Assembly (NCBI GenBank): GCA_038116915.1
Contig: JAYOEU010000001.1
Span: 1-64,000, forward strand
Source: JADHLJ01 sp038116915
GTDB taxonomy: Bacteria; Pseudomonadota; Alphaproteobacteria; Thalassobaculales; Thalassobaculaceae
Direction of reading: 5' to 3'
Length of the DNA stretch: 64,000 nucleotides
Made by a program: the position numbers and the translations under genes. Shown one piece after another: positions 52,317 through 61,213 of the stretch. How positions within the stretch are numbered: position 1 is the stretch's first letter; the number at the start of each line of letters is the position of its first letter. The notes under the pieces are model-generated. The model searched no databases and had not been told where the DNA came from. It saw nothing but the letters and a program-made list of their open reading frames with translations.

Positions 52317-53353
52317 TCAGGATGCCGCGGTCTGGCCGCGGTAGTAGGTCCCTTTGCCCTCGCGCTTTTCGATCCCGCCGGTGCCCTTGTGGAGCAGCAC
52401 ACCGGGCGCCATCGGGCGGCCGTCCTCGCGCAGCCAGAGCCGCAGCAACAGGCGGCGAAGCGCAGGGTCGTCGGCATCCTCGAACGCGGTGCGGGTGTGC
52501 AGCAGCAGGCAATTGTTGGTGAGCACGATATCGCCGGGTTGCTGAACGAAATTCAGCCGGACCTCGGGGCGGTTGGAGATCTCGTCCATCGTGTCCAACG
52601 CCAGCAATTCGTCCTCGCTGAGCGTGACATGCCCTTCTTCGGCCGCGAGATCGATATAGCCGCGGATATAGATCACGCTCGGCACGCCGTCGGTGACCGA
52701 GAAGATCGGAATGCGCTCGGCCGTGACCGGCGGCTCACCCGGCGGCTGTTCGCCGAAACGGTGATGGTGGTAGCCCCGGTAGAGCAGAGCCAGGAGTTCC
52801 GGGCATTCCCGGATATGATGTTGTGGATGGTGAGTGCGCTCGCATAGCCGCTCACCCCGCCCTCGATTGCCGGCCGCACGCATAGCATCGCCAGATGATC
52901 GCAGCGGTCGGTGTGCAGCTTCAGCTCGCGGCTGTTCCGATAGGCGCGCTCGCGCTTGTCCTTGCCGCCGATATTGACCACCTCGCCGATCAGGTCGCCC
53001 ATGTTGCTTTGCGAGACCGGCCGGCCGAGATGACTGCCGAGGCCGAGATAGAGCCGTTTCAGATCCTCAGGATCATAGCGGGTAACCGGCAGGCCGCGCA
53101 GAATGACGATCCCGCGTCCCTCGCGCATTTCCGACCGCCATGCCGCCACATCGTCGGCGATCGCGTCGATCGGAAACCGCTCTCGGGTGATCTCCTCGTG
53201 CCCGGTCGCCGCCTTGTTGAGCGCCGCCAATCCATCCTCTAGCGCCCGGACATGCCGCGGCTCAAGATCGATGCCGATCGCGTCCCTGCCGCCAAGCTCC
53301 GAAACCGTCCAGGCGGCGCGATGGTCGATGGGCTGTATTTTGAATTTTGGCAT
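52317..53353 (-). pseudogene. TauD/TfdA-family dioxygenase interrupted by a frameshift
   Basis: Two minus-strand frames join to one product. The N-terminal part (53353 down to about 52815) includes KLHTDRCDHLAMLCVRP, with the H-x-D iron ligands, and ends in YASALTIHN. The C-terminal part in another frame resumes with RECPELLALLYRGYHHHRFGEQP and finishes with CLLLHTRTAFED (second His) and LLLRLWL. The break lies in ATCATATCC near 52813-52816: dropping one AT would restore the reading. The full product would be about 345 residues. It may be a true inactivation, a slippage allele or a sequencing error. Confidence 0.8.
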
Positions 53354-53368
53354 CGGTCGTTTGACCCT

Positions 53369-54112
53369 CTAGTCAGCGAAGCGCACGGCATTTGCCAGCA
53401 CGGCGCCGCGCGACGCCATGAAATAAAGCCCCATATAGTGCGTGGCCTCGCCCGGATGAGCCAGACTCTCAGGCAGGCCCAGTTCCACCGTTACGGGGCG
53501 CGGCAGATCATAGGTCGCGCAACCCGGCGCGTGAACGATGATTTCCTCAAGCCCCGGCATCAGATCGTGATTGCGGGCGGACAGGGCCGTCAGGACGAAA
53601 TCCATCACGCAGATATCCGTGCAGATCCCGACCACCAGCACGGTTTCAAGCCGGTTCGCCGTCACCCAATCGACCACCGCATTGGAGCCATCGGGCCGGA
53701 TTGCTCCGATAAAGCCGTTGATACAATCCTTGCGCACCAGGGTGGTATGTGCATCGCTCTCGAGCCATTCCAGTTCCGGGACCAGGTTTTCCTCGCCCGT
53801 CCCCGCCTCGCAATGCGGCGGGTATGGCGGCTCCGGCTTGCCGGGCACGTGGGTATCAAGAAAGGCCAGGATCTTCCATCCGCGCTCCGTGAATTCCCGG
53901 GCCAGACGATCGGTTTCCCGTACCATCGCGGTGACCTGGGGGTTTTCGACCGGAGGCGCCAGATTTCCGGCGCCGATTGTGGCGAACCCGTTCACCTCGT
54001 CGACGATGACCAGTCCGACGCGCCGGCGCCCCAATTCCACGGGGCCGATCGCCAGCGGCATGGCGTCGCTCAAACGTTCGGTCAGGGTGGGTGGCGTCTG
54101 ATTGTCGGGCAT
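53369..54112 (-). CDS. Isochorismatase-family cysteine hydrolase (nicotinamidase-like)
   Basis: 247 residues from ATG 54112. The catalytic triad D38 (VIVDEVNGF), K128 (TLVRKDCINGF) and C168 (GICTDICVM) is complete, with the cis-peptide before the Cys. It should hydrolyse an amide such as nicotinamide or a carbamoyl/ureido compound. It follows the frameshifted dioxygenase on the same strand with 15 bp between, suggesting an operon before the frameshift. Confidence 0.88.
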   Translation of the reverse strand: MPDNQTPPTLTERLSDAMPLAIGPVELGRRRVGLVIVDEVNGFATIGAGNLAPPVENPQVTAMVRETDRLAREFTERGWKILAFLDTHVPGKPEPPYPPHCEAGTGEENLVPELEWLESDAHTTLVRKDCINGFIGAIRPDGSNAVVDWVTANRLETVLVVGICTDICVMDFVLTALSARNHDLMPGLEEIIVHAPGCATYDLPRPVTVELGLPESLAHPGEATHYMGLYFMASRGAVLANAVRFAD

Positions 54113-54188
54113 CCTTGCCTCCGCTCGCCGGGAACCCAGGATGATAGTGTGCGGGACCAGGCTTCGGGAGACAAGGAGGGGCGGGGGC

Positions 54189-56090
54189 CTATTGCGCTCT
54201 CCGGGGCTGGAGAGCCGATGACAATTCCGAGATCGGGGCAATTAGGTTCCAGCGGCCCGGTCTGAGACCGGCCACGGGTATCGCGCTGCAGGTGATGGAT
54301 TTGTAGCCATGGCCCAGCGCGCGGGCCAGGATCCCGAGATGGGCGGGAGCGCCCGGGTAACTCAGCTCGACAATCTCGCATCCCGCCGGCGCGAAGATCA
54401 TGTTGGCGAGGGCAGCGCCATGCACGGACACGATCGTCCGTGCTTGCGAGACTGCGGCGATCTGTTTGCGGATCGAGTCGGGAGCCGGGGTGGAGATGTG
54501 AAAGCCCTGGCCGGCCAGGAGGCTTTCCACCGCATCGGCGTTCAGCAATTGCCGTTGTTTCGCACCGCGCCGATCGAAATAGACCCGCTCGCCGCCTGAT
54601 GACTCGGCGAAAGCTCCAGATAGACGGGTCCTGATCCAGCCCAGCGCATCCGCCAGAAACGGTGGAGCCAGGGACGGCATGGCGGGGACATGAAGGGTCT
54701 CGACCAAGCAGGGCGCGTCGCGCGGTACGATTGTCAATCTGTCCTTACCGATTTCGAGCAGGCCGGCCAGTTCCAGGATCGGCGCGGGACAGTCATCCGA
54801 TACCAGGAGCGGCGCCGACGCGGTTTGAGAGGCCTCATGCATCGATAATGTGTAGAGCCGGAGCAGGTAGTCGATCAGCCAGTGGTAATAATTCCCGCCG
54901 CTCCCAACCCCGAGCAGGACCGCCTCCTTCACTTTTAAGGCGGGATTGATTTTCCGCGCCACGGCCTGCCCGCGCGGTGTCCTGTGGAACACGGTGTTTC
55001 CAGGGTGGAGGCCCGTCGGAAATAAAGGCGGCGAGATCCCGTCGTGCAACAGTGCCCCATCGGCGGTCAGAACCGTCTGCGATCGGGGCAAGACGGTCGC
55101 GTTCCGTACAGTCAGCAGAAACGGGTGGTTCTCGGTGGCGGCCGGTGCGCGGTTGTCGGGAAGCCGGAATGCCAACGCCGGCGGACGCTTTTCCGGGTTG
55201 AACAGCTCTTCAAGGCGAACGTCACGGAAGACTGTCAGTGTCCCGAAGATGCCCGGATCCATACGCGAAAGACACAGCGCCCATTTCCAGGAATCGCAAA
55301 GACGGCCGTCGCCCGCCAAGACGGCGCCGGCATGATCCAAAACGTGACTGAGATTGGCGGGTGAGGCGAGGACCGCGCGGCGGGAGGTGGTTATCGCGTC
55401 CCAGTCCCTTCCGTTCTCAAGCGCTTGCCGGACTCTGTTGGCAAGTCCGTCCGAAGTCAGCGGATTGGTGAGGAGCGACCGGCTGATCCGGCGCCACGCG
55501 AGCGTGCGCTCATCATTCTCCCAAGCGACCGTGGAGGCGGTGATATAAGCATTCGTTGAGCCTGGAGCGAGAATTACTGAACACTGTGCCGAGGTCTCTG
55601 CTCCCGGCAAGTCTCGGAGCCCCAGCCGAATCCGGGCCAGCAGGCGATGACTGTCCTGATCCAGGGGAGCGTGGTTCAGCGCTTGGGCCAGCGCCTTCTT
55701 CGCCTCGGCGAACCGGGAGACATCGAACTGGATATTGGCCAGATTGTACAACAGGTCCGGATGGCCGGGAGCAAGCCGGTTTGCATGAATTTGCGCTTCG
55801 AGCGCTTGGGCCAGATCATTCCGGTCGCGCAGCAGAACGCCGATCTGGCTCGCCGCGACCGGATTGTTCGGGTGCAGCACAAGGCTCCGCCGCAACTGAT
55901 CGATCGCGGGTCCCGGTTTGCCGGCGGCCCGGTGTATGAAGGCCGCGAGATGATACCCCCGCGGATGGAGAGGTGCGGCCGCCTGCACTTCGGCCAACCA
56001 TCTTTCGGCGCGGGCGATCTCGCCGCGCGCGATCGCCGCCTCCACGGCGTCAAGGACCTCACCGACCGTCGGCGCGCTCGCCGGTTTCAT
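54189..56090 (-). CDS. TPR-repeat protein with GT61 (DUF563) glycosyltransferase domain
   Basis: 633 residues. The first half (about 10-290) is TPR-like, with helices such as AERWLAEVQAAAPLHPRGYHLAAF and NNPVAASQIGVLLRDRNDLAQALEAQI. The second half (about 340-620) has the GT61 features GGNYYHWLIDYLLRL, ERVYFDRRGAKQRQLLN and the closing SVHGAALANMIFAPAGCEIVEL. No signal peptide is seen, so it is a cytosolic glycosyltransferase, probably for a surface glycan or protein. The ATG at 56090 overlaps the methyltransferase stop by 4 bp. Confidence 0.88.
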   Translation of the reverse strand: MKPASAPTVGEVLDAVEAAIARGEIARAERWLAEVQAAAPLHPRGYHLAAFIHRAAGKPGPAIDQLRRSLVLHPNNPVAASQIGVLLRDRNDLAQALEAQIHANRLAPGHPDLLYNLANIQFDVSRFAEAKKALAQALNHAPLDQDSHRLLARIRLGLRDLPGAETSAQCSVILAPGSTNAYITASTVAWENDERTLAWRRISRSLLTNPLTSDGLANRVRQALENGRDWDAITTSRRAVLASPANLSHVLDHAGAVLAGDGRLCDSWKWALCLSRMDPGIFGTLTVFRDVRLEELFNPEKRPPALAFRLPDNRAPAATENHPFLLTVRNATVLPRSQTVLTADGALLHDGISPPLFPTGLHPGNTVFHRTPRGQAVARKINPALKVKEAVLLGVGSGGNYYHWLIDYLLRLYTLSMHEASQTASAPLLVSDDCPAPILELAGLLEIGKDRLTIVPRDAPCLVETLHVPAMPSLAPPFLADALGWIRTRLSGAFAESSGGERVYFDRRGAKQRQLLNADAVESLLAGQGFHISTPAPDSIRKQIAAVSQARTIVSVHGAALANMIFAPAGCEIVELSYPGAPAHLGILARALGHGYKSITCSAIPVAGLRPGRWNLIAPISELSSALQPRRAQ

Positions 56091-56917
56091 GGGGTGTCGG
56101 ATTCGATCGCGAGCAACGGGTCGCGTTTGAAGACTCCGTTCTCGAAATCGTAGACGTCCACCTCGGCTCCTTGCCAATGCCTGCCTTTGCGCAGGTTTCT
56201 CGGCAGCGCCCATCGCAGGCATTCCCGGTACCGGTCGGCAGCTCCTGCACGGCTGAGAAACAGTTTGTTGGCGCCGCGTGACGGAGGGCCGAAATTCACG
56301 GCGATCGCAAACGGCACGAGAGCCGAACCGGCGGCCAGATGCTCGAACAGCGCGGCGGTTACCTCGGGATACCAGGGATTGAAAAAGTCGTCGAAGGCGA
56401 CGATCCCGCTACCGCCGAGCAGGGTTTCGGAGATTGAGAGATCGATCGCGACCGCCTCCTGGTCATGAGCTCCGTCGAGGCTGAGAAAGCGTATCGTGCC
56501 CGCAAGTTCGTCCCGCTCGGGCGTTGATGCGAAGACTACGGAGGTCACGCATCGAAGATCGGTTCGCTCCGCAAGGCCGAGGCGCTTCATGTTTGCGATA
56601 AATGCGTCGCGGCGTTCGTCCGAGCCGAAAGGATCGATCGCCACCGCGCGGTCACCGTCGACAAGCGATGACGCCAAAAGGCCGAAGGTACGGCCTTGGA
56701 AGACGCCGATCTCCATGACGTTGCCCCGCACGCCGGCGAGAGCCTGTGCATCAAGGAGGCTCCAAATCACCGCCCGAGGGCCGGCCTGCAACCATCCCTT
56801 GACGGTTTCCACATCCTCCGTGGCATAGCGGCGCAGATCGCGGAGAACCGGAGCGCAGGCCAGCACCTGTTCAGGGGTCGCGAAAGAGCCGGATGGGTCC
56901 GTGGTGTTGGCGCTCAT
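56087..56917 (-). CDS. Class I SAM-dependent methyltransferase (Methyltransf_24-like)
   Basis: 276 residues. The SAM motif VMEIGVFQGRTFGLLASSL and an acidic AIDPFGSDERRDAF loop identify the fold. SLDGAHDQEAVAIDLSISETLLGGSGIVAFDDF is the post-I/motif III region. This group often methylates sugars or glycan intermediates, which suits its translational coupling (4-bp overlap) with the GT61 gene. Divergent from the radical SAM gene. Confidence 0.85.
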   Translation of the reverse strand: MSANTTDPSGSFATPEQVLACAPVLRDLRRYATEDVETVKGWLQAGPRAVIWSLLDAQALAGVRGNVMEIGVFQGRTFGLLASSLVDGDRAVAIDPFGSDERRDAFIANMKRLGLAERTDLRCVTSVVFASTPERDELAGTIRFLSLDGAHDQEAVAIDLSISETLLGGSGIVAFDDFFNPWYPEVTAALFEHLAAGSALVPFAIAVNFGPPSRGANKLFLSRAGAADRYRECLRWALPRNLRKGRHWQGAEVDVYDFENGVFKRDPLLAIESDTP

Positions 56918-57086
56918 CAGAAAGGCTCTCCGGACGGCGTGGCGGTGTCGGTGGCGGGGCGCCCGCGGGTCGCTCCGGCGCCCGATGTATCATGGGCTCT
57001 GCAATACCGAACATCGTGGCAAAAATCGAGCGTTCCTGGTAAGAGAGGTCTCATTTTCCGTTTCGTCGCGACTAGATCGAGACTTG

Positions 57087-58664
57087 ATGACAGAAGCAAC
57101 TGTTTCACGTACGCGCCGCAGACTGGCGCCTGATCAGGCCCCCTGGATGAGCCGGGTGGCTGATCTGCTCCGGGTTTGCCTGATCATTCCGCCATCCGAG
57201 TTTCTGCTGGATGACCGTGTGTTTCCCAGCCTCGGCGTGCTCAAGATCGCGGCTGTTCTGGAGCAGGCCGGCCATCAGGTCGAGGTGCTGGACCTGTCCG
57301 GTATTGCCAATTTTCTGGATGTGGTCGGCCACGCGGTCTCCGAGGTCGATTACGACGCCGTCGGCATTACCGTGACCACGCCGCAATTGCCGAGTGTCTT
57401 CAAGATCCGTGACCGGATCCGCGAATTGCGGCCGAACCTGAAACTGATCCTTGGCGGCGCCCATGTGGCGCTGGCGTATTCCGGCCGCGCGCAGGAGCTT
57501 AAATCCAAGCGCATCGGCGGACGGGCCAGCCGGGCGGTGCGCAAGCTCGAGGAAAACTTCGACGTTTTGTGCGCCGGCGACGGCGAGGTCGCGATTTTCG
57601 CGGCCCTGCGCGACGACGCGCCGAAATATATCGACGGCGACGATCACAAGAGCGAACTGTTTCTGACGGATGAGCTTTATGAAGTCACGCCGCAACCAGC
57701 GCGGCATCTGATCGATCTTTCGACCTACAAGTACAGCATCGAGGGTTTCCCCGCGACCAGCCTGATCGCGCAACTCGGCTGTCCGTTCGCCTGCGGCTTC
57801 TGTGGCGGACGGTTCAGCCGCTCTCTGCGGATCATCCGGACCCGCAGCCATGAATCGATCGTCCGGGAGGTCGCCGATCTGCACGACCGCTACGGCTTCA
57901 CCGGTTTCATGTTCTACGATGATGAATTGAACGTGAATCCGCAGATCGTGGCGCTGATGAACGGGCTTGCCGATTTGCAGGCACAGCGCGGGGTAGAGTT
58001 CCGGCTGCGCGGCTTCATCAAGGCCGAATTGTTCACCGAGGAGCAGGCCGAGGCCATGTACCGGGCCGGCTTCCGCTGGCTGCTTTGCGGCTTCGAGGCG
58101 GCAGATCCGCGCATTCTGGTGAATATCCAGAAACGCGCGACCCGTGAGGACAATACCCGCGCCGTCCAGATCGCCCGCAAGCACGGCATGAAGATCAAGG
58201 CATTGATGTCATGCGGCCATCCCGGTGAGTCACGGGAGTCGATCCGCGCGATCCGCGATTGGCTGATCGAGATGAAGGTCGACGACTTCGACTGCACGGT
58301 CATCACGCCCTATCCGGGCACGCCGTATCACGATCTCGCGGTGCCCAATCCGGAGGCCGAGGGTGTGTGGACCTACACCCAGCCTCAGACCGGCGACCGG
58401 CTGCACGCCCGCGAGGTCGACTATTCGACGACCGCGGACTACTACAAGGGCATCCCCGAGGAAGGCTACCGCTCCTTCGTCTATACCGATCATCTGAGCG
58501 GCGATGAGATCGTGGCCTTGCGCGATGCATTGGAAAAAGAGGTTCGCGCTGCCCTCAATATCCCCTTCAACCCGAGCCGGCCCGCCCTGATGTACGAGCA
58601 TTCCATGGGCCAGAGCCTGCCGGAATTCATCCTGCGCAAACGCGCGGCCGAAGTGGCGGAATAG
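57087..58664 (+). CDS. Radical SAM protein with N-terminal B12-binding-like domain
   Basis: 525 residues. The N-terminal Rossmann-like domain (about 25-180, SLGVLKIAAVLEQAGHQVEVLDLSG) is B12-binding-like but without a clear D-x-H-x-x-G. The radical SAM cluster is CPFACGFC (C-x3-C-x2-C), then FYDDELNVNPQ and CGFEAADPRILVNIQK, as in class B enzymes. SAM cleavage generates a 5'-deoxyadenosyl radical. The ATG at 57087 was chosen because longer in-frame versions overlap the methyltransferase gene and lack conservation. The target may be the glycan or a peptide made by the divergent genes; no precursor peptide was found. Confidence 0.85.
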   Translation: MTEATVSRTRRRLAPDQAPWMSRVADLLRVCLIIPPSEFLLDDRVFPSLGVLKIAAVLEQAGHQVEVLDLSGIANFLDVVGHAVSEVDYDAVGITVTTPQLPSVFKIRDRIRELRPNLKLILGGAHVALAYSGRAQELKSKRIGGRASRAVRKLEENFDVLCAGDGEVAIFAALRDDAPKYIDGDDHKSELFLTDELYEVTPQPARHLIDLSTYKYSIEGFPATSLIAQLGCPFACGFCGGRFSRSLRIIRTRSHESIVREVADLHDRYGFTGFMFYDDELNVNPQIVALMNGLADLQAQRGVEFRLRGFIKAELFTEEQAEAMYRAGFRWLLCGFEAADPRILVNIQKRATREDNTRAVQIARKHGMKIKALMSCGHPGESRESIRAIRDWLIEMKVDDFDCTVITPYPGTPYHDLAVPNPEAEGVWTYTQPQTGDRLHAREVDYSTTADYYKGIPEEGYRSFVYTDHLSGDEIVALRDALEKEVRAALNIPFNPSRPALMYEHSMGQSLPEFILRKRAAEVAE

Positions 58665-58694
58665 GGCGGGCAGCGTCCGGCGAGCCGGCGTTCT

Positions 58695-59114
58695 CTACGT
58701 CTCGAAAACCTCGACCACGCCGCCATCCCCATCGACCGTAAGGGTTGAGCCGTCGGTAACCTGGTTGCCGATCCGGTCTGCGAGGCCCGAGACGATGGGG
58801 ATACCGGAGAGGATCGCGCCCTGAACCACAGAGGGATCGGGCAATTCACCGGTGATGATGGCGAGCGGATGGGTGCCGTGCTGTTTCAACTGGTAGAGGA
58901 AGCGCCAGGCTCCGGCTGACCCGCGGGTCGCGGGCACGATCAGCACCGTGCCGGCGATGTTGCGGCCCCTGAGATCGCTGAGCTCGCCGATCACCGTTCC
59001 GGTGCGGATGTCGACATCGCCCAGGAACGAGAACGGCGTGCGGGAGACCAGGGCCGGGCCGCTGATCCGCCCGTTTACAATGCCCCGCCCCTGAAAGCGC
59101 GTTTCCCTGGTCAT
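58695..59114 (-). CDS. Aconitase X small (swivel, DUF126) subunit
   Basis: 139 residues. FQGRGIVNGRISGPALVSRTPFSFLGDVD is the typical swivel-domain start, with GRNIAGTVLIVPATRGSAGAWRFL in the middle and SGIPIVSG near the end. It forms the second half of aconitase X with the large subunit upstream (8 bp gap). AcnX enzymes include cis-3-hydroxy-L-proline dehydratase and phosphomevalonate dehydratase. Confidence 0.9.
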   Translation of the reverse strand: MTRETRFQGRGIVNGRISGPALVSRTPFSFLGDVDIRTGTVIGELSDLRGRNIAGTVLIVPATRGSAGAWRFLYQLKQHGTHPLAIITGELPDPSVVQGAILSGIPIVSGLADRIGNQVTDGSTLTVDGDGGVVEVFET

Positions 59115-59122
59115 TGCCTGTC

Positions 59123-60385
59123 CTACCAGCGCGGCACGAAGCGTCCCGAGAGCGCCGTTTCCACGGCTTTCTCGGTGGAGGTCAGAAGGGTCGGGCAGTG
59201 AATCATGTCGCGGATGTAGCGCGCCTGTTTGGCGGAATCCACGACGATGGCCCGAAGCGCCGGCGGCTCCACCCCAAGCGCCGGGTCCGGCGAGGTGGTG
59301 CGCGCGAAGTGGCAGGAGATCGGACAGGTATCCGAGATCACCTTGGCGCCGGACGCGGCGATCGGTTTCAGCAGACCGGCTTCGCGCGCCATGGTCCGCA
59401 CCGTGCGGTTGGTGGTGATCCAAAGCTCGACCCCGCTCTTGACGGTCCTGCCGTCCAGCAATGCGGCATAGTGCTTCATCTCCTCGAAAGAGGCATGCGG
59501 GCAGCCGAGATGGACGATGTCGAAGCCGGTCTCGGTCCCGGAGCAGAAATCATCATAGACCGCGCGAATATCGCTTTCTCGGATCCCGATGGAGGGCAGT
59601 CCATGCCCGAGCCCCGGCTCGGCGCCGGAATAGGGTGGCGTGACGCCCGGCAGGATGAACATCGCCACCCCGCCGGAGGTCGCCATGCCGACACCGAGAG
59701 CATCCAATTCGTCGAGGTTGGGCCGGCGCGGGAGACCGCGGATCAGCGGCACCGTGTTGGTGACCTCGGCGCCGATGGCGTAGCCGAGCGCGGTGAAGTC
59801 GGTGGTTCCCTCGGGCGCGGCCTCGACCGTGATCTCGTGCGTCGGTTTGCGGTTGTCGTCGAGATGCAGCCCGAACCTCGGGTAGCGGCCGGTCATCCCG
59901 GCATAGACGGCGAAAAAGCCGTCGCGGTTGGATTTGGCGCCGAGAACCGAGTTGCAGAAGACCGTCACGCCGGACTCGATCGAGGCCATGTGGGTGTTCC
60001 AGGTCGGCCAGTGCCCCGCCCAATAGGGGGTGCAGGTGAAGCAGCCGCCGGTTCCCATGGAACGGTGCGCCCCCTCGGCCCGGCGTTGCAGGCGAACCAG
60101 GCTTTCCGGCGCCCGTGTCGCCTTCCATTCCTCCATATCGGCATTGGCGATGTTGGTGGAGGCGGGGACCGCCATTTTGGCGCCGCGGGCCGCCAGATCC
60201 TCCATCAACTCCACGTCGCCCAGATACATCGCCATTCCGGCATGCACATGGGCATAGCCGATATCGACCATATCCTCGGCGTCGAAGGCCTCGCCCAACT
60301 GCACCAGCGCCGCCATGGCCTCCCGGTTGGCATCGCCCTCGGCCCCGTCGAGCATCGCCTGGTCGCGCTTGGAGAGCCGCATCAC
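59123..60385 (-). CDS. Aconitase X large (catalytic, DUF521) subunit
   Basis: 420 residues. MRLSKRDQAMLDGAEGDANREAMAALVQLGEAFDAED opens it as in the family. CTPYWAGHWPTWNTHMASIESGVTVFCNSVLGAKSNRDG carries conserved cysteines for an iron-sulfur or metal site, and SDTCPISC another. Start is GTG at 60385 or ATG at 60382. Its ORF abuts the aspartate-dehydrogenase-like stop. The heterodimeric form is used in bacterial cis-3-hydroxyproline catabolism, but no proline genes are nearby. Confidence 0.9.
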   Translation of the reverse strand: MMRLSKRDQAMLDGAEGDANREAMAALVQLGEAFDAEDMVDIGYAHVHAGMAMYLGDVELMEDLAARGAKMAVPASTNIANADMEEWKATRAPESLVRLQRRAEGAHRSMGTGGCFTCTPYWAGHWPTWNTHMASIESGVTVFCNSVLGAKSNRDGFFAVYAGMTGRYPRFGLHLDDNRKPTHEITVEAAPEGTTDFTALGYAIGAEVTNTVPLIRGLPRRPNLDELDALGVGMATSGGVAMFILPGVTPPYSGAEPGLGHGLPSIGIRESDIRAVYDDFCSGTETGFDIVHLGCPHASFEEMKHYAALLDGRTVKSGVELWITTNRTVRTMAREAGLLKPIAASGAKVISDTCPISCHFARTTSPDPALGVEPPALRAIVVDSAKQARYIRDMIHCPTLLTSTEKAVETALSGRFVPRW

Positions 60386-61213
60386 CTAGCTTCCGATCCG
60401 CAGTGACGCGTTGAGCTCGCGCAAGGCCGCGAGAATGCTCGGTGCGACCGCGCGGCTGGTGCGCTGATTATCCGGCGAGGGGAAATTCTGCGAGGTCATC
60501 TCCAGATCCACCACGTCGGACTTCACCCGGACCGTGTGCCGGGCTCCGGGCAGGGTGCCGTTGGCGAAGATTTCGATCTCGGTGCGGTCAAGGCCGATCC
60601 CGGCCAGGCTCAGCGCCACCGCGACGTTGAAATGGCGCGGGAAATGCCGGGCCGCCTCGCGCGCGCTACCAAGGAATACCGGGACCGGGCCGGTCTCCGC
60701 GGCGGCGAGGTCGATGCCTTTCTCGATCACATATTCCTCATGGGCGAAGGAGCCGGGACGGATGTGGGATTCCAGCCGGACGCTCTCGATTTTCCCTTCC
60801 CTCGCCGACCGCAGGATATCCAGGCCCGGCATGGCGCCGGTGGCGATATGCAGGGTCGCATCGTTTTCCTTTGCGATGTCCAGGAGATCGAAATTCACCG
60901 CCAGCGCGCCGACGCTGACCGCGATCACATGCTTGCCGGCCCTGAGCGCCGGCTCGAGAATGTCGCGGAAGGAATCATAAGTCGCGCATTCGACGATCAC
61001 ATCGGCGTGCTCTGGCAGTCCTACCGCCGGTACGACCGGCACCTGCAATCCGAGTTTCGCGGCGCGTTTTCCGGCGGCGCCCAGATTTGCAGCCGAGATC
61101 GAGGTGATCTCCATGCCGTCGCCGGGTTCGGCGAGGATCGCGCGGGTAAGCTGCGCCGCCACATTGCCGAAGCCGCCGAGGCCGATGCGGGTCCTTTTCC
61201 TCATGCGATCCAC
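60386..61213 (-). CDS. Aspartate-dehydrogenase-like oxidoreductase
   Basis: 275 residues. The NAD(P) motif IGLGGFGNVAAQLTRAIL is at the N-terminus. DVIVECATYDSFRDILEPALRAGKHVIAVSVGAL and GAMPGLDILRSAREGKIESV form the central region. The closing NFPSPDNQRTSRAVAPSILAALREL is typical of L-aspartate dehydrogenase (NadX-type). It interconverts an amino acid and an imino acid with NAD(P). The 13-bp overlap with the ThDP gene upstream implies coupling. The true substrate may differ from aspartate because aconitase X and a ThDP enzyme are its partners. Confidence 0.88.
   Translation of the reverse strand: MDRMRKRTRIGLGGFGNVAAQLTRAILAEPGDGMEITSISAANLGAAGKRAAKLGLQVPVVPAVGLPEHADVIVECATYDSFRDILEPALRAGKHVIAVSVGALAVNFDLLDIAKENDATLHIATGAMPGLDILRSAREGKIESVRLESHIRPGSFAHEEYVIEKGIDLAAAETGPVPVFLGSAREAARHFPRHFNVAVALSLAGIGLDRTEIEIFANGTLPGARHTVRVKSDVVDLEMTSQNFPSPDNQRTSRAVAPSILAALRELNASLRIGS

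Noticed and set aside
57087..58664. Radical SAM gene as a RiPP maturase
   Set aside because: No small precursor ORF or SPASM-type extra cysteine motif was found around it.
59123..60385. Aconitase X block as archaeal-type mevalonate pathway
   Set aside because: No mevalonate kinase, decarboxylase or isopentenyl phosphate kinase is nearby.
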